64,000 nucleotides of DNA, taken from the NCBI GenBank assembly GCA_003254925.1, contig QANZ01007380.1:17635-81634 (forward strand). Direction: 5' to 3'. The position numbers and the translations under genes were made by a program. Shown one piece after another: positions 1-13,813 of the stretch (positions are counted from its first letter, which is position 1; the number at the start of each line of letters is the position of its first letter). Under the pieces are notes generated by a model. It had not been told where the DNA came from, made no database searches, and worked only from the letters and a program-made list of their open reading frames with translations. This DNA comes from Chamaecrista fasciculata (lineage: Eukaryota > Streptophyta > Magnoliopsida > Fabales > Fabaceae).

Positions 1-3000
1 TAAATGTTCGTTGTGTGGTGATGATGATGACTCAATTCTTCACACCTTTCTTCATTATAGTTTTGTTATGACTGTTTGATTTTGTTTAAGGATTGCTCTC
101 AAAATATGTTTACTTAAATTTTTAACTTTTTAGGACTTGCTTCTCTTTCGAGTAAAGAGGTGGAACAAGAATAAGAATCACTTTTATTCTATATGAAAAA
201 TCATTTTCACAAGTCTTGATTTGTCATGCTAAACTTGAAATGCAGTTATCTGGAAGGGTTTGAAAGCCAACCCCATTACTCTCATCAGGACGATTTCGCA
301 TAAAAGCTCTTGATACCTTTCCCTTTATATGCTCTAGCAAGAAGTATCACTCTCTTTCATGGTTTTTGAAGATTTCATCTCAGACCTTCAAGGATCCAGT
401 ACCTCTCATCAAACTTCTCCTCTTCAGAACATTGCTCATAGTTATAGTTTTGGTTCTCTTAAGTTTTTTTCGCTTGACTTTTTATGCATCTCATAGTGTT
501 TCAAGGGGATTCTTAATCTCTCTCTTCTCTCTCTTCCTCCTTATTGGTTGGTAGTCATTTCTTGCGAGAACTGCATGAGCTCATACACGGTCGTCAAGCT
601 TCCCCTGTTGGCTGCTGCAAATTTCTTCTTTGTTTGTAAATTTTTCACTTCCGTACACATCCTTTTACATAACCAATCATAGAAAACAAATGTAATTTAA
701 ACTTATAATTGAAAGAATTTCACATAAGTTTTCTCTATAGTGCCAAATAGATTTTTTTAAATGTCATGTGACACTTGATTGGCGAAGTTAATATCATGAA
801 ACAAGTGAAAATGTATGAGGGCCAAAATAAAATTAAAAAATTCAAAATAAAATTCATCTTATAATTCAAGGACAAAAATGAAATTTTGATTAAAACACTT
901 TATATATTAGATAAGAGACAAAAACATTATAATTTATTTGCCAACAAAAGAAGGTGATGAATGTAAACTTACTAAAATGTGTAACAACCAAGCAATCATA
1001 TTGGATCCATAAGTTATACCAAATTGTTTCCACAACCATTTGAGCAATATGCTCCATGGACCATATATATCTCAGCCAATTAAGAGGCAGCATCCAAATA
1101 TCGTTATCAATCTCCCTCAAGTTTCAAAATTCACGTATTGTTTTCACTACTATGTGACAATAAGTCATAGCTTATATAACACCATTCATAACTTTGCTTT
1201 AGCACAACCATTTATTCATTGACAATTAACCTCATAATTCCGAGAAAATTATCTTATACATATCGGAATCCAGATGGCATGGTAAGTATATATATGTTAA
1301 CATTAATTTTCACAAAAAATGAACATCTCATCTCATTGTGTTCATGCCTACATTTGACAAGTAAAACCATATTACTCATAAGGTATAGGAAAAATTACAA
1401 AATAAACGTTCGACTAATTATGAGTTGTCAACTCTCATTATTGACATGAAATGATAAATTTAAAATAGAGTCACCACCATTAGCACAAGACAAAAGATGA
1501 TACAAATGTACAGATTTCTCATTTATAATCTGAAAAAAAAATGAAAAAAGGGGGCAAAATAATGAAATAGTAACAAAGTATGGTACACAAAAATATCAAT
1601 TGTGCCATCTATCAAGTAGCGGAGTTTCTTAATTCATAATTTTGGATGACCGTTGCTTGACTGTTATACTTAAAAAAATCAAAAATAAAATATCACATTA
1701 AAGAATTCGCGGGAAATTCCAATTAAGCGAATGATTTTTCCCGCCAAAGTTCCCTCTAATTCACCGAATTTGATTCAATTTTTCAACTTTGTGTTGAGCT
1801 GAGACGCTAACAAATAAAAACTTGCAGTATTTTATATTTTTACCTGGATCACGAGCGAGTTGACTCATTTTCCCTTCTTCCGAATCAACTCATCTTTACG
1901 CCTTATCCAACGTCATATATATTATATATATATATATTTTTATTTTTCGATATTAACCATTATGCTTACATATTATTCTTTAACTATTTTTATGAAAAAT
2001 ATGGTGACTTCATGAGTCTCTACACCTGTGTGAAGAGAGTGGGTTCGATAAAGTTAAGTAGCACGTAAAGCGGAGATAGGGGTAACGAAGTTGTTTTGCA
2101 AGAGGTGATAGAGGTAAGTAAGGGCATTCTAGAAGCGGTAGCTTCCCGCCTCCTCTCCTTACCAGTCAAGCGTCTCCGAACCTTCGGTGAGAAGTTCCCT
2201 TCCCTTTTCTAAAATGCCGAGTGGTTAGTTCAATATCTACTTGAATTTGTCTCACATTTGCATACTCTTTTCGTGCTTTCTTCTGCCGCGTCCTTACTCT
2301 ATAAGTGACGGTACTATGATGTTAGAAAATACAATACATTTTAAAATTATTTTTTACTTTATATATATCATTTACTTTTACTAGTCCATCTAAGCTTTTG
2401 AATTATTAAGGTTATGAAAATGATTTGATGTAATTTATTTATAAAAAATAGAAAAATAAGAATTAATATAAATCAAATTTTCTTCAAGCCACTTTTCAAA
2501 GTAAGAGTAAAATAAACCATCTTTAATAAATATTTATATATAGTAAATAATTAATACATTAATAGTAAAATAAAAATAAAATGAAAGTGAGGTGAATTTG
2601 CAAGAAAAATCTTCAAGATATTTAATTAATGGGTCCATACATTTTTTTACATGATTAATTGAAAGAAAATTTATCTTTAACTCATCTCCAGAAAACAAAA
2701 TTGGTTTGGGAAAATTGTGTTTGTACATGGACCATTTGCTGATATTTTTATGGATTAAATAATATATTATCTTAATTTTTTAGAGACTAATTAATATATT
2801 ATTTTAATTTTTTTAAAACTGAATTATATATTTTAATTTTTGGATTGAATTGTCATTTTGATGTCTTTTTTATCTTTTTTTTTATTTAAAGGAATGAATG
2901 AATTAATTATGATATCTTAAATTAATGATTAATTTAAGTATGTAATTACGTTTAATATATATTATTGATATAAAAATAAAATATAAATACCATAACTAAA

Positions 3001-3100
3001 GAAAATTAATGTTTCATTTTCACATATTAGTATGAATAATGAATATTAAATAATTAATTAATCGAAAAGGTAATAAGTAATTAATAATTAATAATGAAAA
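1..3100. other. AT-rich intergenic DNA, no supported gene
   Basis: No exon chain or recognisable protein was found on either strand. A short ORF at 366-554 (+) encodes a hydrophobic 62-residue peptide with no family resemblance and is probably chance. Positions 2010-2230 are less AT-rich than the surroundings and could be an old insertion, but I do not recognise them. A TA-rich microsatellite lies near 1917-1940. Confidence 0.5.
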
Positions 3101-3138
3101 CTTGTTGAAATGAAATTACTTGACTAGGATGATGCTGA

Positions 3139-3688
3139 GTGAAGAACGATTCGGACAAGTGGGGTCAACGACTCGGAGGCGACGAGTTCCGAGTCAAAGA
3201 CGATGAGACTCGTCTCGATAATAATACAACTCGGCAACAGAGAAATGGAGATACCTTTGCTTTCTCTCTCTTCTCTCTCTCTCTCTTTCTCTCTTTCTCT
3301 CTACTAGCCCTAGGGTTATCTCTTTCACTTCTTTCTCTTCTCTCTCTATTCTAATCTCTGACGCAGCGAAGTCTTCATTTACCAATGGCGGTTTTCGAGC
3401 CCTAACTTCGTTCACCGTCCTAATCTCTGTCTGAATTCATTTTCGTCTACTATTGCGTAAGAAAGCATTCCGAGTTCTGTATTCATTTCTAGAACTGCTA
3501 TCTAATATTGTTTGTATTTGGACTTCGATGTTGACTCTTTTTATCATCAACATTTATTATTTTTTCCCGATTATTTTGTAGGTTGTAAACAAACCCTAGC
3601 TTTGCTTTTAGGATGAAGTTTGGGTGGTGAAAATCAAGTGTTGCTGAAATTACAGGGGCTCTTGAGGATATTTGGTTCTGTTCGGAGG
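3139..3688 (+). promoter_or_regulatory. 5' leader region of the DDT/PHD gene, with CT tract and uORF
   Basis: A CT-rich microsatellite (about 3262-3302) is typical of plant 5' untranslated leaders. A probable leader intron runs from a GT at 3458 (GTAAGA) to an AG at 3582. Downstream, a five-codon upstream ORF (ATG at 3613, stop TGA at 3628-3630, peptide MKFGW) precedes the main ATG at 3689. Transcript limits cannot be seen from sequence alone. Confidence 0.45.
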
Positions 3689-6600
3689 ATGGAACCCCCT
3701 GTTGTCAGATCAAGGGGTCGGCCGAGGAAAAGGAGGAGAAAAGAAGATGAAAATGAGACCGATGATAAGGGATCGATTCCTGATTTGAAAAGGCAAACAA
3801 GACCAATAGCACTTGTTGGACGATATGTACTTAAAGAGTTCACGGGAAATGGAGTTTTCCTTGGGAAAGTTGTGTATTACGAGTGTGGTCTATATAGAGT
3901 TCATTACGAGGATGGCGATTTTGAGGATTTAGATAGCAGTGAGATTCGTGGCATACTTCTCAACGACAGTGATTTTGATGATGAATTGACTCGGAGGAGG
4001 AGTGGATTAGATGAATTTTTGTTGAAGAATAGTACAAAGGTAATAGATGGTTCGGGGAGGAGTTCCGCTGACTTAAACAAAGATGTCTGTGGGGTTGAGG
4101 AGGGACCTGTATCAAGTGAATTGCCAGGTGACTCATTGGTTGGACAGGACGGGTTAGAAGTTGAAGGGGATGCTGATTCATCAAGTGATTCAACTGCAGA
4201 AATAAAGGAAAGGGATTCCGGGTCTGATGCTGAGACGCTTTCTCTACCTCCCTTGCAATTTCCACCTTCTTCAGGAACTATTGGCATACCAGAGCCATAC
4301 GTTTCTCATCTTTTTGCAGTCTATGGATTTTTGCGATCATTTAGCATACGCTTGTTTTTATGTCCATTTTCTTTGGATGATTTTGTTGGTTCTCTTAACT
4401 GTCAAGTCTCAAACACATTATTTGACGCCATTCATGTTTCACTGATGCGTGCACTGAGGCGCCATCTTGAAACCCTTGTATCTGAGGGCTCAGAGCAAGC
4501 CTCAAAATGTTTGAGGTGAGTATATCTCTTGCGGCTGAATGAGTTGTTTTTTTCCCTTGTGATTTGCTACTGGAGTATTATTTCTAAATAAAATTATGCT
4601 TCCTTACTAGTAGGCAGTTGATATACAAGATACTTATTATGCTGCATTTGATTGAAGATAAACATTTTGGTTGGACTTTCTTTCTCTTTTTCTTGGAAGG
4701 GAAGTTTAGGCAGAACACCACTGACTTGATTACTGAGGCATCCTATTAGCTTTTTTATGTTCAATCCATTTTGTTGGAACTTAAGGTGGGATTGATTCAA
4801 TAGACTGACAAATATTCTTGAAGGGCATATAAATGCTTCCACTCATCAAATTGTAGCAGCATAGAAATTATGCCTGGATGATCACATCATCAAAATGTCT
4901 TCTCTCTTCTACTTATAATCTGCTGTTACTCTTGAGCATTTATGCAAGGTTCATGCTATTTTGAAAATGTACTTGCAGGTGCAATGATTGGGGCTTGCTT
5001 GATACATTGACTTGGCCTGTTTTTGTGATCCAGTATCTAGCAATTAATGGATACACAGAAGGACCTGAGTGGAAAGGATTTTATGATGAGATTTTTAATG
5101 GCGAGTATTATTTGTTACCTGTGAGTCGGAAGTTGATTATACTGCAGATTCTCTGTGATGATGCTTTAGAGTGCGAGGAACTGAAGGCTGAAATGAGCAT
5201 TCGTGAAGAATTAGAGGTTGGGATGGAGTATGATGCAGAAGATATCCTTGGAGTTGAAAGTTGGCCAAGAAGAGTCCCTCGAAATGCCAAAACTTCTGTT
5301 TGCAAGGATAAAGGAATTACAACATCTGTAACAGATTCAAATGCTGTGAAGCTACCTGCTAACTCTGTTTTAGATTTCAGAGACATTGGAAGGGACGATG
5401 CTGACGTTGATAGAAATGGAGATGAATGCCGGCTTTGTGGCATGGATGGGACATTGCTTTGTTGTGATGGATGTCCATCTGCATATCACTCTAGGTGTAT
5501 TGGAGTGATGAAAATGTTTATACCAGATGGGCCATGGTATTGTCCAGAGTGCAAAATTAATATGAATATGCCATCAATTGCAAAGGGAACGTCGCTTAAA
5601 GGGGCTGAATTATTTGGAATGGATCTTTCTGGACATCTCTTCATGGGTACTTGCGACCACTTACTGGTGTATGTTCCAACATCTTTTTACTGTTTTCCTT
5701 ACCGCAATCATTTGTTGCTCTGTATCAGTAATGTTGCTAATTTTATTATGTGTGGATACTCCAGTATTCCTGACTCAAAATTGTGCTCTGGCCTTCCAGT
5801 TTGTTCTATGCTATTATTCTTACTATAGATGCATTGCAATTTTTGAGGTATTGTCCTAATGATATATTGTCATGGATTATTGCAGGCTCTCCATCAGTAG
5901 TGAACTTTGTGTCAGATATTACAACCAGAATGACATTTCAAGAGTTCTCAAAGTGCTCTATGCATCTCCAGAGCATAGGCCTATATACTATGGAATTTGC
6001 ATGGCCGTAATACAATATTGGCATATTTCAGAAAGTGTCTTGCCTGTTTCTGTCACAACTGGAACAGATGTGAATGCATCAAGTACAGAGGAAGATGGAA
6101 AGTTCTTCAGTTTATCACTTACTTCTACGGGTGAAAAGGACCTTACAACTGTTAATTTAGTGAAGGCAGAGGACCCTTTAACCCCCTTGAGTTCAATTCA
6201 AGGTGATTACAAGGTTCCATCACTTCATGCCTCATTGGTTGCCACTCCAAGAGAGGTTTTTGCTCCAGAAAGTAGTGGCAACACTAGAACTAAGGGGTGC
6301 CTTACCATGAATACTATGCTTCCTGAGAAACCTAGGACAGAGTCTGTCATCTCTGGTATTCCTGTAAACCATCAGCATAATCTCTCTGATGTGACCTACC
6401 AAAGATCTTCGGATAGATCCTTGGTAAACAGTTGTGGGAATGCAAATGGTAAGCAGTTACTAATGAATGTGCCCTTGCAAACTAGAGAAGGAAATCAAGA
6501 TAGTTCTGGAAAGGTTGAACACAATTCAACTAAGGATTTGGTATACACTGGTTTTTCTTACAAACCTCAGTCATATATTAATCACTATATGCATGGTGAT

Positions 6601-9600
6601 TTTGCTGCATCTGCTGCTGCTAGATTGGCCATTCTTTCTTCAGAGGATTCTAGGTCAGAGGGTCATGTGTCAGACAATATGAGGAAAGTTACATCTGGAA
6701 GCACTTATTTGCAAGCAAAAGCATTCTCACTAACTGCTTCACGTTTCTTTTGGCCAAGTTCTGAAAAGAAGCTTGTGGAGGTTCCAAGAGAGAGGTGTGG
6801 CTGGTGCCTTTCTTGTAAAGCTGCCATCTCAAGCAAGAGAGGCTGCATGCTAAATCATGCTGCCCTAAGTGCCACCAAAAGCGCAATGAAAACCCTAGCT
6901 GGTCTTTCCACAGTAAGGGGTGGAGAGGGAAATCTTCCTAGCATTGCAACATACATTATATACTTGGAGGAAAGTTTACGTGGTTTAATAGTTGGACCCT
7001 TTCTAAGTGCAAATTACAGAAAGCACTGGCGTAAACAAGTTGAGCAGGCTAAAACATTTAATGCTATGAAGCCCCTTTTGCTCAAAGTGAGTGATTGTTG
7101 TTACTTTTTGGCTTATATTTATTTAATTTTCTCAAATAGTATCTTTTCCTTGTTATTACACTTTGTAGCATGTGCATATGTTCTTTATGAATGCCTCTTG
7201 CATTTGGTAAATTTTTGTTTGTTTTTGTAAGTTTCCCTGATTAAAAAATACTACTAGTGTATTGAAGATCAAAGTCACAATACATGTGAATGTGTCATGT
7301 TAAACTGTATAAGCTTGCTCACCTGTGCCAGGTCCAATTTCATGAAAATGTCATAAATTTTGATTGAGTTACTGACTGTAAGATTTTCTTTTCCAATCTT
7401 TTTCAGCTTGAGGAGAACATTCGCATTATATCTTTCATTGTTGATTGGGTTAAGCTGATGGATGATTGGTTGGTTGAATCTTCTATGATTCAAAGTGCCA
7501 CAAGTAATGTTGGAACTGTACAAGCACGTGCACCAAGTGGGAGGCGTTACAAGAAACAGTCAGCTATTGATGAAGTTACAACTGATGGTTGCCATGAAAA
7601 CAACTTTGACTGGTGGTATGGTGGTAAAGTCACCAAGTTTTTATTTCAGAAAGCAGTTTTGCCAAAATCTATGGTCAGAAAAGCAGCTCGCCAAGGTATT
7701 TTTATTTCATAAGATTTTAGTTTACAACTATTTGCCATTTTTCAAAAGAATATGTGCTAATGTTTGTGAACAACAGCTGGGTGGAGGAAAATTTCTGGTA
7801 TTTCCTATGCTGATAGCTGTGAAATCCCTAAAAGAAGCAGACAGATTGTTTGGAGAGCTGCAGTTCAAACGAGTAGGAATGCATCACAGCTTGCACTTCA
7901 GGTTTCATACTGTTTATTATTTGAGCTTATTTCCTTCATTAGGAAATTATATTTTTATGCCAGCATAGTGAAATTTCCAATTCTTGTAACTTGATGATTT
8001 TTCATTATTTGCATCAGGTCAGATATCTAGATTTTCATCTTAGATGGAGTGATCTGATTTGTCCTGAGCAAAACATCTTGGATGGGAAAGGTCAAGAGAC
8101 TGAGTCTTCTGCATTCAGAAATGCTAATATCTGTGATAAAAAAGAAGTGGCTGGAAAACTTTTGTATGGAGTTGCTTTTGGGAACCAAAAACACCTTCCT
8201 TCTCGCATTATGAAAAATGTTATTGAAATAGAGCAAGGTCCCGAAGGAAGGGAGAAGTATTGGTTTTCTGAATCACGCATTCCTTTATATTTGGTAAAAG
8301 AGTATGAAGAAGGTATAGCAAAGGTTTTATCTTGTCCAGAGAACATGAATATGTCATCTCAGCTGCGAAGGAAGAGGCTAAAAGCTGCCTGCAAGAATAT
8401 ATTTCTTTACCTCACCTGCAAGAGAGACAACATGGATATAATCTCATGTTCTGTATGTCAACTGGATGTTTTAATTGGGTAACTACCTTAACTAGGTTTG
8501 TTTGTAATTCATGTTTCTTCTTTAGATCTACACTCTTTAAGTCATGCTCTTTCTTTATTGTGATTTCAGGAATGCTGTCAAGTGCAGTGAATGTCAAGGT
8601 ACCCCATACATGATTCATTGTCATTTCTGTTTATTGAGAAACATAGGAACTATTAGGAATTATCTTATTTCTGATTTTATTAGTATCTTTTGGGATTGGA
8701 ATTTTATTTCTGTTATTATCATTATCTTTATCAAACAGGATTCGGGTTTTTCAGTTATTATCTTTTCCAAGTAGGTTTAGAATTACTAACTTAATTAGGA
8801 CAATTTCCCTAACGGGCACGCAAATATGATGTAAAATAAATTAGGGACCAAACCGTTGACTCAGTAAGAAAGGAGGGACCAAATAATAAGTTATCTCTTT
8901 TTTTTGTAGTCATCAAAGTAGTGGGAAGTTACTTAACTCCCTCCACTATTTTTTCCTCTTTTAATATTTCAAAATAAAATTAATTTTGACCAACCAAAAC
9001 ACCCCTCACACATATAATATAGTATAGATATAGATATATATGTTTTACATAATAGATTAACAGACTTTCTATATCTTTATTATTGAAAAATTGAAAATTG
9101 AGAGGTGGTTGGGTGCATTTTATGATTTTTCTTTTCGGGTTTGCTTAGTCTGTGTTATTTATATAGCATTTATTCTATTCAATATGCATCCACCTTGAAA
9201 TTTTTGTTGCAAATGGATATTAGGTTATTGTCACGAGGCCTGTGCTGTAAGTCCAACATTATCTACAAACAAGGAAGTTGAGTTCTTAACCACCTGCAAG
9301 CAATGTTGGTATGCCAAATTGCTTACCCAAAGAGAGACCAGCAATGAATCTCCAACCAGTCCCTTGCTCTTGCGAGGACAAGAACATAACTCTGTTACTG
9401 TTTTGAAGGGATCAAGGCCTATATGTCATGAAAAGACCTTGAAATCTATCAAGACTAAGGGTACTCGTCCTGAAACAAAACAAGGTGCTTCTGATTCCAC
9501 TTCGCCAACAAAAAGCCGTCGTAGGAATTGTTCTTGGGGTATTATATGGAGAAAGAATAATGCAGATGATACAGGTGCTGATTTCAGGCTTAAAAATATA

Positions 9601-10722
9601 ATTTTGAAGGGATTTTCTGGTGCACCTCATTTGAAACCTGAGTGCCTCTTGTGCCGTAAGCCTTATAGTTCTGATCTGATGTATATTTACTGTGAAACAT
9701 GCAAAAGTGAGTATTCTCTTCCAATTAATTGATTAAACTTTCAAGTCCTTAAATGCTTCTTCTATTTATGTGTTCCCTGTATGTCGTTTTCAGACTGGTA
9801 TCATGCTGATGCTGTTGAGCTTGATGAGTCAAAAATTTCTGATGTGTTGGGCTTCAAGTGTTGCAAGTGCCGCAGGATAAAATCTCCTGTGTGTCCTTAC
9901 TCTGACCAGAAGCACAAGATGCAGGAGGCCACTAAGACACGCACGAGAGTTTCAAAGAAAGGTCGTTCTGGCAAAAAAGATGATTCTGGAAATATTTCTG
10001 TAGTGAAAGAGTTTGAGGCTGCTAATCCCAACTTTCCCATAGGGAATGGGTTAAAACAAGAGAATGACCCTCCGCTTTTCTCCCTTTCAAGTACTGAGCT
10101 TATTACAGAGCCTAATATAGCAGATGTTGAGAAGAGTGCTGTCTCTGGTCCAGGGCCTCAGAAACTACAAGTGAGAAGGCAAATTAAGCATGAGGGTGAA
10201 GGTGATGATTTTATGGGGGTTAAGCTTTCACAGGTTGATTTATTAGCACAAAATGGAACAAGTAATCTGACAGGTGTAGAGAAGGCATCGTCTCCTTTGG
10301 AATATGACACTGCTGCTTGCCTGGACAGCAATCTGCTGAATGACTGTGGAACTGAAAATTTTGAATTCATGGAGTTTGAACCTCATACATACTTCTCTGT
10401 AACAGAATTGTTGCAGGCTGATGATGCTCAGTTTGAGGGAGCTGATTTATCTGGTGACTTTTCAGGATACTTGGAAAGTTCTTTCACTATGAATGGAGTT
10501 CCTGAAGAATGTAGAGCTGTTAGTTTAGATGATAAACCAGAACCTGCAACTTCATCTCACGGCAGTGCCTATTTTTGTAGCCAATGCTCTCATATGGATC
10601 CGCCCCCTGATCTCTCTTGTGTGACTTGTGGGCTTTGGATTCATAGCCATTGTTCACCCTGGGTTGACCCACCTCCTGGATTAGAAGGCTGGATGTGTGG
10701 TAATTGTCGAAAATGGAAATAG
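3689..10722 (+). CDS. DDT domain/PHD finger protein, PTM-like
   Basis: Nine exons: 3689-4515, 4979-5668, 5886-7086, 7407-7695, 7777-7901, 8018-8478, 8570-8598, 9224-9706 and 9794-10722. They total 5034 bp and encode 1677 aa. The start MEPPVV was chosen because an AT-hook (RGRPRK, residues 9-14) follows at once, as in the family; the frame is open upstream of it but has no earlier ATG. A Tudor-like segment lies at about residues 37-90. A DDT domain follows at about 186-245 (FAVYGFLRSFS). A C4HC3 PHD finger is at about 423-468 (ECRLC, LLCCDGC, WYCPEC), and Cys-rich PHD-like blocks are encoded by exons 6-9, ending with CGNCRKWK. DDT/PHD proteins of this kind are nuclear chromatin or transcription factors. 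Arabidopsis PTM (about 1700 aa) was proposed to be released from the chloroplast envelope for retrograde signalling. I see no convincing C-terminal membrane helices here, so the close relative At5g22760 is an equally likely match. Exon 7 is only 29 bp. Confidence 0.9.
8599..9223 (+). other. Intron 7 of the DDT/PHD gene, containing a dispersed repeat
   Basis: The 625-bp intron lies between the 29-bp exon 7 and exon 8. Its stretch at about 8814-8900 (GGCACGCAAATATGATGT onwards) closely resembles 53432-53520, so the two are copies of one dispersed repeat. No coding signal was seen. Confidence 0.6.
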
Positions 10723-11656
10723 CTGACATGTTGACTTTGTGCTGTTGATTTTGGAGAATGTTCCCTTGAGCGGAGGTGCTTGCAAGCTGAAAGGATCAGG
10801 CAGTTTTATCAATTATCAACTCTGGATGGCTCATTGGATGATTTTTTGAATGGTTGCTCACGCATCTCACCATGGACGATTTGAACCCATAGCTGTGAGA
10901 CTCGGACAAGATTGTGTATATTCCTCTATTGGATGTAATTTGTCTCCTTGATTGTTGCTATGGTTTCTTTGGTGAGCTCACATGAATTGCTGTGCCAGTG
11001 ACAGTCATAACTCATAAGGGACCAAAATTTTACATTGAGTAATTCGGCACGACCTTTAAGCTGCAGTAAAGTTTGGTGCTGATGTGATGGAACGATGGTA
11101 TAAAGAAGCTATGAATCTATGATCCTCCAGCACTAGTGGATTTGCTTTTACATTTCACAATTCAAAGAAATCTGATCATTGAATTAGATAAGCAAGATTT
11201 TATAGTGCTTATCTGATGTAGCATTTTTTGTATAGATAAGGACGCACATTCTTAGGAGTTACGTGAAAATCAGAAGCTCCACTCAGACCGAAGTTTATGG
11301 TATATCAGCCTTTGATAGTATAATTCAACTGCGTGATCATTTACTTTGGTGGCTGCGACTTCCAATAGCCAAGCATCACCGTCTTTATAAAATTTGAGTT
11401 ATATTTAAATTTTTAAAATACATTTAATATTACTTAACAAGTATTTTAAGAACGCTTGTTAGCTCAACTTAATAAATAAATCAAGTGTAGAGAGTTGATA
11501 CTTGATAGAGCGAAAACTCTTCCCTTTTTTAGGGATGTCTGAGTTTACACCAGTATTTTATCTTTACGTCATTCCATAGAATGCATATTATCATTTTTGT
11601 CAAGAGTTCCCCAAATTGCAAGAATAAAGTGGAAAATGAAGGAACAGTGTACGAGA
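10723..11656 (+). other. 3' UTR and downstream flank of the DDT/PHD gene
   Basis: The first few hundred bases after the stop codon are less AT-rich than the intergenic DNA and probably form the 3' UTR. There is no coding potential or recognisable family. Confidence 0.4.
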
Positions 11657-11729
11657 GCGCCCGTGGCCTAATGGATAAGGCGTCTGACTTCTAATCAGGC
11701 GATTGTGGGTTCGAGTCCCACCGGGCGTG
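11657..11729 (+). tRNA. tRNA-Arg (anticodon TCT)
   Basis: The 73-nt cloverleaf can be read directly. The acceptor stem is GCGCCCG paired with CGGGCGT (first pair G-T), with discriminator G. The D arm contains TGGCCTAATGGATAAGG. The anticodon stem TCTGA pairs with TCAGG around the loop CTTCTAA, giving anticodon TCT, which reads AGA. The T arm is GTGGG-TTCGAGT-CCCAC. A- and B-box promoter elements are internal. No intron is present and CCA is not encoded, as expected for a nuclear tRNA gene. A T run (TTTT, about 11744) can serve as the Pol III terminator. Confidence 0.97.
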
Positions 11730-13813
11730 TGCCAACGTCAATGTTTTAACTTTAAACGTTGCTTTTTATATACCTTATGTGACGTTTAAGAGGATGAGGG
11801 CCGAGAAATTAGTCACTATTTTTTAGTGTAGATATTCTTGGTTTATAAAAAAAAATAAATTATCCTTAAAGTTGATATCAATTCTTAATCTATTATTTAT
11901 TATTATATTATATAAAGTTGTATGTACCTTAGTCTCCTCTTACATTTGGCAATTTACATACTTCATAAACTTGTCATGTCATCTCTTACAAATATTCCCA
12001 AAATTTCACATTAATTCGTTCTATAAATCATGTTATATATAATTCGTATTTGCATTACTTTTTAGTCTTTAAATTTATTCCAAAACTATGATCGAGTCCC
12101 TAAATATTAAAAATATACATCTTGGATTCTTGGTTCATGATTTTTTTTTTTCAAATATCAACTATTTAGGGTTTGTTTGGGTTAGGTCATGAGTAGTTTA
12201 TTTTGTGTTACAAATCTTTTTCGTGCTACACATATATATTGCTTAGTTTCTGCAAAGTTTATATCTATCAATTTATATAACAATTATATGAGTTGAACTT
12301 ATTGTGCATTACATGGGTTTGGAACTAATCTATACAAAAAATTGTGAGAAAAATGTACATTAATAGCAGCAAAATGCCTCATTTTATTTTATTTTTTTTC
12401 CCTTTTTTTAACGTTTTAATTGGTTTGAAATAAAAATTTTCCATAAAGAGTGTCGAGAACCCGACACTTCATATATGGAAAGTTTTTGGATTCAAATAAA
12501 ATGGAGCAAATTTAGTGGCACAAAACCTATAATTCTTTATATATTTTTTTTGGCCTGATATAATTCCTTATATACACACTTTTGGTCAAAGTGCAATACT
12601 GAAATTGAAAGAGAAAACCTATTTTTTAGTCCTTAAATTTATTCCAAAATTATGATTTAGTCCCTAAATATTGAAAATATACATTTAACCATTATTTTTT
12701 TTTGCAAACATCAACTATTTAGGATCTCTTTGGGTTAGCTCATGAGCAATTTATTTTGTGTGACGAATTTTTTTTGTGGTACACATATATATTGATACTA
12801 TTGCAAAGTTCATATTAATCCGCAGAGTTTGGCACTAGTTTTGCATCACTAAAATTTAATATCTTTATCAAATTAATCAGTTATTTTAAATTCATCTAAT
12901 AAATTAATATTAAATTCCATGTAAGTTTTAATCTAATTTGAATATTATTTTAACAAAATTATATTATAAATAATAAATTATTTAAAATTTATTATTAATT
13001 TATCGAATTAAATAAGTTTAAAATATAAAATAGAACAAAATATAAAATTTAAAAAAAAAAAACAATAAACAAATCTTAAAGATAAAATTAAAAATTAAAA
13101 ATGAATATAAATTTAAAGATCAAAATGATACTTTTGATCTCCCTCAACACAATTGTGCTATAATATACGAAATCCTAATTCAAGTAAAAATAGCGATAAT
13201 ACATTTCAAACATCAATACAGTAATCTATTTAATTTCAATATAACATTTTTGACAACACTATTATTGATTATCCATTTCTCAAGTGGAAAACTATTAAGA
13301 ACACTAAACCTATCTGCAATCTCAGGCAACAAGGGAGGCAGTAGATAAACTGATAAGTTTATTTTCTCCTTTCTGTTGTGGGGTACATCAACTCAGTAAT
13401 TTTTTTTTTGAACAATACATCAACTCAGTAATATCTTTACTAACAACCACGTAATGGAATGGAGGTAATCCACAGAATAAATTACTGACAAATAATATAG
13501 AAAACATATATGCCTCAGAGGGAAGAACAAAATGATACAACTGAACATGGAAAGACAAAAATAGAGGAACGACTGGCAGACCCCTAAAACACAAAAACAT
13601 CTTTCCCTGTATAGAAGAAGGCGCCACAACATGAGCAAAAATGCTCTACATGAAAAACTACACATATTGCCCTCTCTGTCTTCTCCAGAAATTGGCAATG
13701 CCTATTGGCTTACAGAAAAACCAAGGAGATATAATATTTGACGTGTACGTGATTCAACCACTCAGGCGAGAAAAGGCAGTTGCAGTACAACGCCATCCTC
13801 ATCTATGTAAAGC
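11730..13813. other. AT-rich intergenic DNA
   Basis: No gene seen. It contains the 185-bp direct repeat listed separately. The part next to 13814 is probably the 3' UTR and downstream flank of AXS. Confidence 0.5.
12060..12795 (+). repeat. Direct repeat pair of about 185 bp
   Basis: Positions 12060-12245 and 12622-12795 share the same order of blocks: TTTAGTC..AAATTTATTCC, GTCCCTAAATATT, ATCAACTATTTAGG, TTTGGGTTAG, CATGAG..TTTATTTTGTG and TACACATATATATTG. They differ by scattered substitutions. They may be two ends of an old element or a local duplication; no target-site duplication was recognised. Confidence 0.7.

Noticed and set aside
366-554. Hydrophobic 62-codon ORF
   Set aside because: It has no signal beyond a hydrophobic stretch, no splice partners and no family resemblance.
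3620-3688. Upstream extension of the DDT/PHD ORF to 3620
   Set aside because: The frame is open, but 3620 is a TTG, not an ATG. The first ATG in frame is 3689.
3904-4287. Minus-strand open frames inside exon 1 of the DDT/PHD gene
   Set aside because: They are shadows of the plus-strand exon, whose DDT and AT-hook motifs decide the coding strand.
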